From positions 60,874 to 124,873 of the forward strand of contig CAJTMW010000013.1 of assembly GCA_910577275.1 (NCBI GenBank): a stretch of DNA of 64,000 bases, written 5' to 3'. Numbering within the stretch: position 1 is the first letter of the stretch; every line of letters begins with the position of its first letter. This document shows positions 26,814-35,878 of this stretch, in pieces. The DNA comes from an uncultured Lachnospiraceae bacterium (GTDB taxonomy: Bacteria; Bacillota; Clostridia; Lachnospirales; Lachnospiraceae). The notes under the pieces were generated by a model. The model ran no database searches. It had not been told where the DNA came from and was given only the letters and a program-made list of their open reading frames with translations. Position numbers and translations under genes: made by a program.

Positions 26814-27344
26814 ATGAAAAGAAAGAAAGTCCTGCAAAAAATTCTGTACGAAATCCTCGACTGGTCGAAAGTGCTCCTGACAGGGCTTGTTATCGCCTTT
26901 GTGGTGAGCCGGACGCTGGTTGCAAACGCACAGGTGCCCACAGGCTCCATGGAGACCACAATCATGTCGGGAAGCCGGGTTTTGATTAACCGGCTGTCAT
27001 ACGTTGTGGGAGAGCCGGAGCGTGGCGATATTATAGCTTTCTATTTCCCGGATGACAAGTCGGAAAAATATTTAAAGAGAATTATCGGGCTTCCGGGGGA
27101 TAAGGTGGAAGGGATTGGCGGCAGGATTTATATCAATGGCGGGCTATTGGAGGAAAGCTATATCACGGAAGAAATCAATGCGGACTTTGGCCCCTACCAT
27201 GTACCGGAATCATCGTACTTTGTTATGGGCGACAACAGAAACAACTCGGATGACTCCAGATTCTGGAATGACAAATTCGTGGAGAAGGACGAGATTATTG
27301 GGAAGGCTGAAATTGAATACTTTCCTGAATTAAAAAGGTTTTAG
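26814..27344 (+). CDS. lepB: Signal peptidase I
   Basis: Membrane-bound serine protease that cleaves signal peptides from exported proteins, 176 residues, single N-terminal membrane segment (about 18-38). The catalytic serine is S45 in TGSMETTI, the general-base lysine is K88 in YLKRIIGLPGD, and the C-terminal box GDNRNNSDDSRFW is also present. This is the short Firmicutes SipS-like form. RBS AAGGAG is followed by ATG. The gene has its own promoter and is followed by a small membrane protein gene 70 bp later. Confidence 0.93.
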   Translation: MKRKKVLQKILYEILDWSKVLLTGLVIAFVVSRTLVANAQVPTGSMETTIMSGSRVLINRLSYVVGEPERGDIIAFYFPDDKSEKYLKRIIGLPGDKVEGIGGRIYINGGLLEESYITEEINADFGPYHVPESSYFVMGDNRNNSDDSRFWNDKFVEKDEIIGKAEIEYFPELKRF

Positions 27345-27414
27345 AAAACGGAAACAGAAAACATCTGCGGACAAAGTCCGCGGGGAATGGGTAAAAGAAC
27401 AGGAGAATTGAAAA

Positions 27415-27669
27415 ATGGAAGAAAGATGGGAAGAATTTAAAGCAACTTTAACGGACGTTACTTCAATGAGCAAAAAGGAATTTTTGCTGACAATGGCTGT
27501 ATGCGTATTGGGCGGAATTGTGTTTGGCATGTTGTTTTCCCCCAGAAAGTCAATGATAATAGGCAGCCATAACGGCAACGGCCATGACGGGGACGACGGG
27601 AAAAACAAAAAATCAAAAAAGAAAAGCGGCGTTGTGGACTGGGAAGAAGTAGAACAGAAGGAGTTATAA
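27415..27669 (+). CDS. Small membrane protein of unknown function, Lys-rich tail
   Basis: An 84-residue protein I do not recognise. Residues 1-20 are charged, a single hydrophobic segment spans about residues 23-41 (LLTMAVCVLGGIVFGMLF), and the tail is rich in Gly/Asp and then lysine (NKKSKKKSG). RBS AGGAG lies about ten bases upstream. Located between signal peptidase I and thrS on the same strand. Coding appears real from the RBS and the clear amphipathic layout. The tail could bind anionic lipids or nucleic acid, but that is only a guess. Confidence 0.7.
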   Translation: MEERWEEFKATLTDVTSMSKKEFLLTMAVCVLGGIVFGMLFSPRKSMIIGSHNGNGHDGDDGKNKKSKKKSGVVDWEEVEQKEL

Positions 27670-27717
27670 TCTGACTTGCTTCTGTAGTCAGTATACGGCA
27701 TGGAGGATTAGTTTAAA

Positions 27718-29670
27718 ATGAAAATTACTTTGAAGGACGGCGCTGTCAGGGAATATGACAGTGCGAAAAGCGTTTATGAAATTGCGGCGGATTTAAGCGA
27801 AGGACTTGCCAGAGTGGCATGCGCCGGAGAGGTTGACGGGAAGGTAGTGGATTTGCGGACGGTTCTGTCAGAGGACTGTTCCTTGAATATCCTTACGGCA
27901 AACGACCCGGAAGGGCTTCGGGTGGTAAGGCATACCTGCTCCCATGTCTTGGCGGAAGCGGTTAAGAGGGTTTTCCCCAATGCAAAGCTTGCAATCGGAC
28001 CGGCAATCGACAACGGTTACTACTATGATTTCGAGCATGAGCCCTTTTCCAGAGAGGATTTGGATAAGATTGAAGCCGAGATGAAGAAGATAATCAAAGA
28101 GGGGAATAAGCTTGAAAGATACACGCTGCCCCGCCTGGAGGCAATCAAATTCATGGAGGAGGCAGGAGAGCCTTACAAGGCGGAGCTCATCAGGGATTTG
28201 CCTGAGGATGCGGAGATTTCCTTCTATAATCAGGGGGACTTTACCGACCTGTGCGCAGGCCCGCATCTGATGAGCACAAAGGGCATCAAAGCCTTTAAGC
28301 TGACTTCTTCCTCCGGCGCTTACTGGAGAGGAAAATCCGAGAACGCTATGCTCCAGAGAATTTACGGAACGGCATTCAACAAAAAGGATGAGCTGGCGGA
28401 GTATCTGACTTATCTGGAGAATATCAGGCTCCGCGACCACAACAAGCTTGGCCGGGAGATGGAGCTTTTTACCACGGTGGACGTTATCGGACAGGGCCTG
28501 CCGCTTCTTATGCCCAAGGGAACGAAAATGATTCAGACCCTGCAGCGCTGGATTGAAGATTTGGAAGACAACGAGTGGGGCTATGTGAGAACAAAGACGC
28601 CTCTCATGGCAAAGAGCGATTTATATAAAATTTCCGGCCACTGGGACCACTATAAGGACGGGATGTTTGTTCTGGGAGACGAGGAGAAGGATAAAGAGGT
28701 ATTTGCCCTCCGTCCCATGACCTGTCCTTTCCAGTATTATGTATACAAAGCGGCTCAGCATTCCTACAGGGATTTGCCTATCCGCTACGGAGAGACCTCC
28801 ACTCTTTTCAGAAATGAGGATTCCGGCGAGATGCACGGACTGACCAGAGTGCGCCAGTTTACCATCTCCGAGGGGCATCTGATTATCCGTCCCGACCAGG
28901 CGCAGGAGGAGCTGAAGCGCTGCCTTGATTTGGCGGTGTACTGCCTGACCACCTTAGGGCTTCAGGATGATGTGACTTACCGTCTGTCCAAATGGGACCC
29001 CAATAACCGGGAAAAATATCTGGGAGACGAAAACTACTGGGAGTCCACCCAGAGCAAAATCAGGGAAATTCTTTTGGAGTACGGAGTTCCCTTTACGGAA
29101 GCCGACGGCGAGGCAGCTTTTTACGGGCCGAAGATAGACATTCAGGCAAAGAACGTATATGGCAAGGAAGACACCATGATTACCATTCAGCTTGACTGCG
29201 CCATTGCGGAAAACTTTGATATGTATTATATTGACGCAAACGGCGACAAGGTGCGCCCTTACATCATTCACAGGACTTCCATGGGCTGCTATGAGAGGAC
29301 GCTGGCATGGCTGATTGAAAAGTACGAGGGCAAGTTCCCCACCTGGCTGTGCCCGGAGCAGGTAAGAGTACTGCCGATTTCCGAAAAGTATGAGGAATAT
29401 GCGGCTCGGGTGGTGAAGGAGCTTCGAGGGAACGGCGTGCTGGCGGAAGCGGACAACCGCTCCGAGAAGATAGGCTTTAAGATTCGCGAGGCAAGGCTTG
29501 CAAGGCTGCCTTACATGCTTGTGGTAGGACAGCAGGAGGAGGCTGACGGCACGGTATCTGTGAGAAGCCGCTTTGCCGGCGACGAGGGCGTGAAGCCCTT
29601 AAGCGAGTTTACGGAACAGATTTGTAAGGAAATCAGAACGAAAGAAATCCGTAGGGAAAGCGAAGAGTAA
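27718..29670 (+). CDS. thrS: Threonyl-tRNA synthetase
   Basis: Charges tRNA-Thr with threonine. The 650-residue protein contains all four domains: TGS (1-60), SAD editing domain with HTCSHVLAEAV (about 65) and TDLCAGPHL, the class II catalytic core with RPMTCPFQYYVYK, RYGETSTLFRNEDSGEMHGL and AFYGPKIDIQ, and the anticodon-binding domain after about 540. No T-box leader is seen in the 48 bp upstream, which is uncommon for a Firmicutes thrS. GGAGGA is present about 11 bases from the ATG. Confidence 0.97.
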   Translation: MKITLKDGAVREYDSAKSVYEIAADLSEGLARVACAGEVDGKVVDLRTVLSEDCSLNILTANDPEGLRVVRHTCSHVLAEAVKRVFPNAKLAIGPAIDNGYYYDFEHEPFSREDLDKIEAEMKKIIKEGNKLERYTLPRLEAIKFMEEAGEPYKAELIRDLPEDAEISFYNQGDFTDLCAGPHLMSTKGIKAFKLTSSSGAYWRGKSENAMLQRIYGTAFNKKDELAEYLTYLENIRLRDHNKLGREMELFTTVDVIGQGLPLLMPKGTKMIQTLQRWIEDLEDNEWGYVRTKTPLMAKSDLYKISGHWDHYKDGMFVLGDEEKDKEVFALRPMTCPFQYYVYKAAQHSYRDLPIRYGETSTLFRNEDSGEMHGLTRVRQFTISEGHLIIRPDQAQEELKRCLDLAVYCLTTLGLQDDVTYRLSKWDPNNREKYLGDENYWESTQSKIREILLEYGVPFTEADGEAAFYGPKIDIQAKNVYGKEDTMITIQLDCAIAENFDMYYIDANGDKVRPYIIHRTSMGCYERTLAWLIEKYEGKFPTWLCPEQVRVLPISEKYEEYAARVVKELRGNGVLAEADNRSEKIGFKIREARLARLPYMLVVGQQEEADGTVSVRSRFAGDEGVKPLSEFTEQICKEIRTKEIRRESEE

Positions 29671-29752
29671 AAAGCATCTGTTTTCCGGTTGACGCCTGTG
29701 CTGCCGACGGCGGAGCGGGCAAAAAAGGAAGCAGCATGGAAATGAGGAAAAA

Positions 29753-31513
29753 ATGAAACTGTGGATAAGACGGGATATGACATGGGACAAAATCCTTGGA
29801 AGCGTACTGTGTCTTACAGGTATGGGAATGCTGTGCATTTCCGTGTATTTATCCTTTAGCAGTGATATCTGGTACGACGAATTGTTTACCATGGGGCTGG
29901 CAAACCAGTCCTGTGGTAAACTTGTTTCTATAACAGCCAGGGACGTCCATCCGCCTTTGTACTATATGATTGTAAGGCTGTTTCTCGGGATTTCCGGAGG
30001 ATTAAAGGGAGATATTGCTTATCAGGTGGCCGTTGCCAAGCTGGTTTCCATAGCGCCCTTTTTTCTTTGTATGATATATGCCCTCACAAAGGTGCGGAAA
30101 AATTTCGGGATGCTTACAGCCGGACTTTTCTGCTTCCTGCTGCCAGCCATGCCGAAGCTGGCGGACTATACGGTGGAGGTCAGGATGTACGGCTGGGCGC
30201 TTTTTTTTGTCACGGCGGGAATGCTTCACGCTTATGAGCTGGCGCCACCACGCGGCGTCTGCGGCGAAACAAGCCGCGCCGGTAATGGAAGAACGCCCGA
30301 AAGCCGTGAATTTGTCCGAAACGGCGGGGAAACCGGAAAAAAACGGCGTCTTGACTTTGCGGCCCTTACTCTGTACGGACTGGCGGCCTGCTATACCCAT
30401 TATTTTGCCTGCGTGGCTTTCGCTATGATTTACCTCTATCTGCTGATTGTATTTATGGCGGCATATAAGGATAAAGAAGGGCGGAAAAAAGAGATAAAAT
30501 CGCTTTTTATAAGCGGAATCTGCTGCGGGGCGGGATATCTGCCCTGGATAATCGGCGCGTTTACCGTGCAGATTTCTCAGGTAAAGGAAAATTACTGGAT
30601 TCAGCCCCTTACCTGGCGGAGCCTGGGCGGCTGTGTGAAATTTATTTTTCAATTTGCCTTTTCAGGCCAGACGGTGAGCATGATTGCAGGCGGTGTTCTT
30701 TTTGCGGTTTACGGGGAAATGCTTCTGCTTTTTCTGGCGGGAGAAAGAAAAACGTCGCAGGCGGACGGGGAGACCGGAAAGCTGCAGACCTCCAAAGAGA
30801 CGGAAAAGGGCAGGAAGGCGGATGAAAGAGAGCTGCCCGGGAGAAAAAAGGTGTTTTTCCTATTCGGCTGTCTTGGCGTGCCGGCAGGAATTGTATTTTT
30901 CGGCTTTCTTGCGTCGGTTCTGATACGCCCTGTTTTTGTCTACCGCTACATGCTTCCGGCTCTTGGCGTGTTCTGGCTGGCTTTTGCGATTGTGCTCGGG
31001 GAGGCGAAGGAAAAGAAGCTTTTCTTTATCCCGGCTGTCTTGTTTGTAATCGTAACAGGCATCTTTAATTACCGTTCTTTTTACGGGGAGGAAATGTGGA
31101 AAAGAGTACAGATGCGAGAGGCACGGCAGGCGCTGTCACAGATTGGCGGGGAGGACATTGTCATTTTCAATTTCGACCAGACCCAGGCGGTGGCGTCCTG
31201 TTATCTGAACAACGACACTTACCTGTGGTACGGAAAGCCGGAGAAGCTGATATGTGAAATGTATCCGAAAAACCATGCGCTGGTGGAGGGAGAATTTTCC
31301 GATGAGGAAGGCGTCAGGGCTTTAAAGGAGCTTCTTTTGGCAAAGGAGGGTTCGGGCAAAGGAAAAGTCTGGTTCTTTGGGAGCGGAAACGCCAGAGACG
31401 AAATTATCGAAAAATGGGAAAAAGCCGGGATTACGGTAGATGAGAAAGCCAGCGTAATGATAGAAAGGTACTGGTTTAACATTTATGATTGCAAATTAAA
31501 ATCCGCTGAATAA
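29753..31513 (+). CDS. Glycosyltransferase family 39-like membrane protein
   Basis: Polytopic membrane protein of 586 residues with about ten hydrophobic segments, resembling ArnT/PMT-type (GT39/GT83) polyprenyl-phosphate-sugar transferases. The first extracellular loop has DIWYDELFTMGL and the motif DVHPPLYYMIV, the 'DE ... HPPLYY' pair characteristic of this group. Two unusually charged loops are inserted (about residues 165-200 and 330-365). The start is ATG 29753, where GAGG of a GGAAATGAGGAAAAA leader is the Shine-Dalgarno; this is the same initiation context as in several other genes here. It would add a sugar to a lipid, peptidoglycan or surface polymer; the acceptor is unknown. Confidence 0.75.
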   Translation: MKLWIRRDMTWDKILGSVLCLTGMGMLCISVYLSFSSDIWYDELFTMGLANQSCGKLVSITARDVHPPLYYMIVRLFLGISGGLKGDIAYQVAVAKLVSIAPFFLCMIYALTKVRKNFGMLTAGLFCFLLPAMPKLADYTVEVRMYGWALFFVTAGMLHAYELAPPRGVCGETSRAGNGRTPESREFVRNGGETGKKRRLDFAALTLYGLAACYTHYFACVAFAMIYLYLLIVFMAAYKDKEGRKKEIKSLFISGICCGAGYLPWIIGAFTVQISQVKENYWIQPLTWRSLGGCVKFIFQFAFSGQTVSMIAGGVLFAVYGEMLLLFLAGERKTSQADGETGKLQTSKETEKGRKADERELPGRKKVFFLFGCLGVPAGIVFFGFLASVLIRPVFVYRYMLPALGVFWLAFAIVLGEAKEKKLFFIPAVLFVIVTGIFNYRSFYGEEMWKRVQMREARQALSQIGGEDIVIFNFDQTQAVASCYLNNDTYLWYGKPEKLICEMYPKNHALVEGEFSDEEGVRALKELLLAKEGSGKGKVWFFGSGNARDEIIEKWEKAGITVDEKASVMIERYWFNIYDCKLKSAE

Positions 31514-31639
31514 GGAGCATCAAAAACAGCCATACTTATACTGTGAAGAACAATGAAAAATTGTGAATACAATGAAACGGCAGACAGCCGGACAAAAGCG
31601 TACCGGCGGCGTTTGCAGAACCGGAATGGAGGTATAAAG

Positions 31640-31954
31640 ATGGCGGAATTAAAATGCGGTGTGGATAATTGCGTATATAACAAAAGCGAGTGTTGCTGCA
31701 AGGGAGACATCATGGTTGGCGGAAAGCGCGCGTGCTGTGAGGACGATACCTGCTGCGAGAGCTTTTCGGAGGCGGGCAGAGACAGGTTTACCAGTTCGCT
31801 GGAGCACCCGAGCAAAACCATCAGCATCGACTGCGAGGCAGTAAACTGTACCTATAACAGCAATTACAAATGCGTTGCCGAGCATGTGGACATCAAAGGC
31901 TGCGGCGCCTGCGACTGCAGGGAGACGGCCTGCGCGACGTTTACGGAGAAATAG
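31640..31954 (+). CDS. DUF1540 domain protein, two cysteine-rich repeats
   Basis: Cysteine-rich protein of 104 residues with two DUF1540 units. The first starts LKCGVDNCVYNKSECCCKGD and ends in a C-x(5)-C type pair; the second starts IDCEAVNCTYNSNYKCVAEH and ends CDCRETACATF. Each has a C-x4-C-x-YN pattern. Likely metal-binding, but the family has no known function. The true start is ATG 31640 after GGAGGT; a longer frame begins at 31553 but lacks an RBS. A terminator hairpin follows. Confidence 0.85.
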   Translation: MAELKCGVDNCVYNKSECCCKGDIMVGGKRACCEDDTCCESFSEAGRDRFTSSLEHPSKTISIDCEAVNCTYNSNYKCVAEHVDIKGCGACDCRETACATFTEK

Positions 31955-31983
31955 GGAATAGAAGTATGTCGGGAAAAACAGGA

Positions 31984-32016
31984 GAGCCTGGAATCTGGAA
32001 AACAGATTCCAGGCTC
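31984..32016. terminator. Strong terminator hairpin
   Basis: Perfect 14-bp stem GAGCCTGGAATCTG / CAGATTCCAGGCTC, 5-base loop, between the DUF1540 gene (+) and the nuclease remnant (-). The T-rich bases on the minus strand suggest it also works in that direction. Confidence 0.8.
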
Positions 32017-32021
32017 ATTAT

Positions 32022-32591
32022 CTATATAGTTTGACCTGCCTTAATTTTTTTAACTTCATCAAGGGGAAGCCCGGCATATTCTGCAATCTTTTCAGGTGTT
32101 AATATACCGTCAGCCAACATTCTTTTTGCAGAAGTGACAGCGCTTTCCTTTAATACCTGATTTCTCATATCCTCCATGGCCCGGCACATAATTTTGATTC
32201 CCTCCTTGCTTTCTTTGAAAAATTTTACCCGCTCTGCCAATGCCCCATAGTGCATATCTGCTGCATCTGTGCAGGAAAAGTCATGCATTAACTTCCCGAT
32301 TGGCGTATCTCCGCGGTAAGTGCCATTTACATATAGTATGTGTGAACCGTCCTCAAATCTTTCACCGGTTCCTAAAAAACACCGCTCAATAGGATAGAGC
32401 GGCAGCCCTTTTCCCATTACATCATTCTCCGTGATGAAGATTACCCATGTTTCCGGCAACTTGTCGAAGTCCTCGCCTTTCTTCAAAAGGTTTGCGTCCA
32501 TCATACTGGAGTTGTACCTTGCTCTTTTTCTCCCGGCTCCTTTGTCGGAGCGTTGCACTTCCACATTTCCTTTCGTTTTGATAGATTTATA
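32022..32591 (-). pseudogene. 5'-truncated Rpn/PD-(D/E)XK nuclease family remnant
   Basis: C-terminal part of a PD-(D/E)XK family transposase/Rpn-type nuclease. The frame opens just after a TAG at 32592-32594, and reads TKGNVEVQRSDKGAGRKRAR, matching the catalytic E-x-Q strand (as in 'IEVQ') and the following arginines; the rest, with LPETWVIFITENDVMGKG and a C-terminal helical tail, is full length and intact. The roughly 100 N-terminal residues holding the first catalytic aspartate are missing and no ATG with RBS is present (only a GTG at 32564). Such proteins are widely scattered in Lachnospiraceae. It borders the restriction-modification operon. Confidence 0.75.
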
Positions 32592-32734
32592 CTAGCATAA
32601 AACGCCTGATATTACAAGCCGGACAGTACTGGTTATGCTGAAACTAATCCGTACAATGCATGTAATGTGGATGACTGCCTTTGTCAGTATTTGGCCTTCT
32701 TTATGTAAGTACATAAATACAACACGATAATCAA

Positions 32735-32763
32735 TTGATAGATGGGACGATACGTGATATATT
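32735..32763 (+). promoter_or_regulatory. Probable promoter of the hsdRMS operon
   Basis: TTGATA (32735-32740), 17-bp spacer, TATATT (32758-32763), 57 bp before the hsdR ATG. The 255-bp gap between the nuclease remnant and hsdR shows nothing else convincing. Confidence 0.6.
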
Positions 32764-32819
32764 GGGTTTGTGAAAAGGTCTGATGGAAAAATTCAGGGAC
32801 AGGACGGGAGATAAAATAA

Positions 32820-35800
32820 ATGCCAGTATTTAATGAAGATACCAGAGTGAAAATTCCGGCCACAATTCAATTTTTAAGATTGGGTTATAATTATCAGTCG
32901 TTAAAAGCAGAGGATATTGATATTGATTTCAATACAAAAATTTTCGTGAACAGATTTAAGCCCGCGCTTGAACAGATTAACGGCAGAAAGTTTTCTTATG
33001 ATGAGATAAAGACCATTATTACAGATATCAACAATGTGTTGAAAAATAATGATTTGGGAAAAGAATTCTATAACTGGCTTATTGATTCCAAAGATAAGGT
33101 GAAGCTTATTGATTTTGAAGATATCTCACGGAATGACTTTGCGGTTGTGGACGAGCTTCCGTTTAGCGTGACAGAAGGAACGGAGGAAGGCTCGTTCAGG
33201 CCGGATGTCAATATTTTGATTAATGGGATACCGCTTGCGTTTCTGGAGGTAAAGAAGCCGAATAATGACGGCGGTATACAAAAAGAATTTGACAGAATGA
33301 TAAACAGAAGACTTAAAAATCCGGACTACAAAAAATTTTTTAATCTGATTCAGCTCGTTTCTTTTTCAAACAATATGGAGTACGAAGATGATGACGATGC
33401 AGAAGATGTAAAGGCCGGTTCGTTTTATACCACACCCAATGGAAACAACACAAGTTTTTCATTTTTCAGGGAAGATAACGAGCAGTATCATTTTGCATAT
33501 CCCTATAAAGAAATTGGTATGGATACCATCAAATATGTGATGAAAGACTGCGGATATAATCCGGCCGAAACAGACACGCCGGAGTTTGCGGAGAATTTAA
33601 AGACAGGAACGCCATGCAATAGTTTTGTGACTTCTGTATTTGACAAAGAAAGGTTTCTGTATTTTTTACAGTATGGAATAATGTTTATAAGCAGTCAGAT
33701 TCCAGAGAAGCATATCATGCGTTACCCACAATTTTTTGCTACCAGAAAAATTATTGAAAGACTGGATTCCGGCGGTAAAGGAGGCATTATCTGGCATACG
33801 CAGGGGTCCGGCAAGACAGCTATAGCGGCATTTTCAAATCGGGTTATCAGAGACTACTATTCCAGAAAAGGTATCAGCACAAGATTTTTCTTCGTGGTGG
33901 ACAGGCTTGATTTGCTCACACAGGCAAATATTGAGTTTACCAACAGAGGACTGGAAACCGTTAATTGCGAGGATAAAGCCGGTTTTACAAAGGAACTGAA
34001 TAAAACGCTTTCAACAAATGCGGGGAGTAAGTCTATCGGCGAAATCTGTGTTGTAAATATACAGAAATTTGAGGGGAAAATGCCGGAAGCAAAGAATGAT
34101 TACAAGGCAAGGGTGCAGCGTATTTTCTTTGTAGATGAAGCTCATAGAAGCTATTCTTCCACAGGCGAATTCTTTAAAAACCTTATGACCTGTGATTTAG
34201 ATGCCGTTTATATCGCTCTTACAGGTACGCCGTTGCTTTCCAGGAAAGAGCGTTCTAATTTGAAATTCGGCGATTATATCCATAAATATTTTTATGATAA
34301 GTCAATAGCCGATGGATATACGTTGAGAATCAAGAAGGAAAACATTGATACGGTAGCAAAATCAGAAATCAAAAAGAATCTGGAAATAGAGGATAAACAG
34401 CTTGAGGATAAGGATGTTTTTGAGTCAGACGCCTATGTGAAAGCGCTGGGAGAGTTTATCGAAAAAGATTTTATTAATTTCCGGTTACAGAATTCAGATG
34501 CTTCTATCGGCGGTATGATTGTGTGCAGGACGAATCCGCAGGCAAAAAAAGTACATCAGTGGTTTAAGGATAATTCCAGGCTGAATACCGGGCTTGTAAT
34601 CACTGATGCAGATGATACAAAACAGAAAAAGATTAATAAAAATAATCAGGTGGATTTTAGGGAAACGCTTGTTCCCGATATTCTGGTTGTAAATTTTATG
34701 CTTACAACAGGCTATGACGTGAAGAGGCTTAAAAAAATGTATCTCCTGCGAGGCCCGCATGCACAGTCACTTTTGCAGACGATATCCAGAGTGAACAGAC
34801 CTTATAAGTCTCCCAACGGAAAGACCTATAAATATGGTTATATCGTTGACTTTGTGGATATAGAGCAGGAATACGATAAGACAATAGAAGCCTACATAAA
34901 GGAGCTTGAGGCAGACCTTAACGAAAACGGAGAAAATGAAGGCTCCCTTTCGGGACTGGTTATTGATAAAGAGGATATCAACAGGAAATACCATAAGTAT
35001 GCGGAAGATTTGGAGGAGATTATTTCTACGGAAAATCTGGAAAGATTTTCAAAGCAGCTTACTTTTTATAATAAGGAAACTCTGCTTAAAATCAGGAGAC
35101 TTTTAAATGGCATCAAAGAGTGCCAGACGGAATTTATTCTTTCAAGAGCAATGGACTATGCAGCACAGATTGACTCTGATAAGAATAAAAAACTTCTGAA
35201 ATCAACACAGGAAAGAATTGATTTTATCAATCTTTCTCAGAATACAGTTGATATGATGGACGTTATTTCTAACGAGGAAGTAGTGGAAATTCTGTACGAA
35301 TTCATAAAAGTGAAAATTATTATTATGGATATCGGACAGATAACGCAGGATAATCCCAAGTTCCAGAGGTTTTCAAAGGTTGTCAGAGAAATTCAAAACG
35401 AGATAAAGAAAAATAAAAACAAGGGTGATATTAAAATCAGAAAGCTGGATGAACTTTTACAGAAGATTTTCAACGATTTATCCATCTCAGATTTAAACGA
35501 TTTGGATTCTATCACCGATGAACTTTTGGAAGCCCTCGAAAGGGCTAGAAATATCAACTATGAAAATGAAAGATTATCGAAGATTTACGGCGGTAACTAT
35601 GCTTTTGTGAAAACCTATCAGGATGCGGTAGAAAACTGTCCGGCCGACAGGTCAGAGATAGAAAGAACACTGGTTATTATTTATGAAGCAATAGCGGATG
35701 CTTTGGATAAAGAAATCGTGACCATTCAGGGGAGAAAGAATTTTGCCGATTCTATAAAATCGAAGGTGACCAAAGTTCTCCTGAAAGAGAAGCTCTATGG

Positions 35801-35867
35801 AAAAATCAAGGGATTTTATGCACAGCTGTTGAATGAGCTATACACTAATATACAGATATTCAAGTAG
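32820..35867 (+). CDS. hsdR: Type I restriction endonuclease subunit R
   Basis: Motor and nuclease subunit of a type I restriction-modification system, 1015 residues, near the family's usual length. The PD-(D/E)XK nuclease motif is D129 ... E143-V-K145 (in FLEVKKPNN). The superfamily 2 helicase has Walker A TQGSGKT (329-333), DEAH (439-442), TGTP (469-472) and motif VI QTISRVNRPY. The C-terminal helical part is present. RBS GGGAG is upstream. It is followed after 11 bp by hsdM. The gene is AT-rich compared with dapA or fbp in the same window, fitting acquisition as a defence cassette. Confidence 0.95.
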   Translation: MPVFNEDTRVKIPATIQFLRLGYNYQSLKAEDIDIDFNTKIFVNRFKPALEQINGRKFSYDEIKTIITDINNVLKNNDLGKEFYNWLIDSKDKVKLIDFEDISRNDFAVVDELPFSVTEGTEEGSFRPDVNILINGIPLAFLEVKKPNNDGGIQKEFDRMINRRLKNPDYKKFFNLIQLVSFSNNMEYEDDDDAEDVKAGSFYTTPNGNNTSFSFFREDNEQYHFAYPYKEIGMDTIKYVMKDCGYNPAETDTPEFAENLKTGTPCNSFVTSVFDKERFLYFLQYGIMFISSQIPEKHIMRYPQFFATRKIIERLDSGGKGGIIWHTQGSGKTAIAAFSNRVIRDYYSRKGISTRFFFVVDRLDLLTQANIEFTNRGLETVNCEDKAGFTKELNKTLSTNAGSKSIGEICVVNIQKFEGKMPEAKNDYKARVQRIFFVDEAHRSYSSTGEFFKNLMTCDLDAVYIALTGTPLLSRKERSNLKFGDYIHKYFYDKSIADGYTLRIKKENIDTVAKSEIKKNLEIEDKQLEDKDVFESDAYVKALGEFIEKDFINFRLQNSDASIGGMIVCRTNPQAKKVHQWFKDNSRLNTGLVITDADDTKQKKINKNNQVDFRETLVPDILVVNFMLTTGYDVKRLKKMYLLRGPHAQSLLQTISRVNRPYKSPNGKTYKYGYIVDFVDIEQEYDKTIEAYIKELEADLNENGENEGSLSGLVIDKEDINRKYHKYAEDLEEIISTENLERFSKQLTFYNKETLLKIRRLLNGIKECQTEFILSRAMDYAAQIDSDKNKKLLKSTQERIDFINLSQNTVDMMDVISNEEVVEILYEFIKVKIIIMDIGQITQDNPKFQRFSKVVREIQNEIKKNKNKGDIKIRKLDELLQKIFNDLSISDLNDLDSITDELLEALERARNINYENERLSKIYGGNYAFVKTYQDAVENCPADRSEIERTLVIIYEAIADALDKEIVTIQGRKNFADSIKSKVTKVLLKEKLYGKIKGFYAQLLNELYTNIQIFK

Positions 35868-35878
35868 GAGGACTTACA

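Noticed and set aside
27670..27717. T-box leader before thrS
   Set aside because: Only 48 bases separate thrS from the preceding gene, too few for a T-box.
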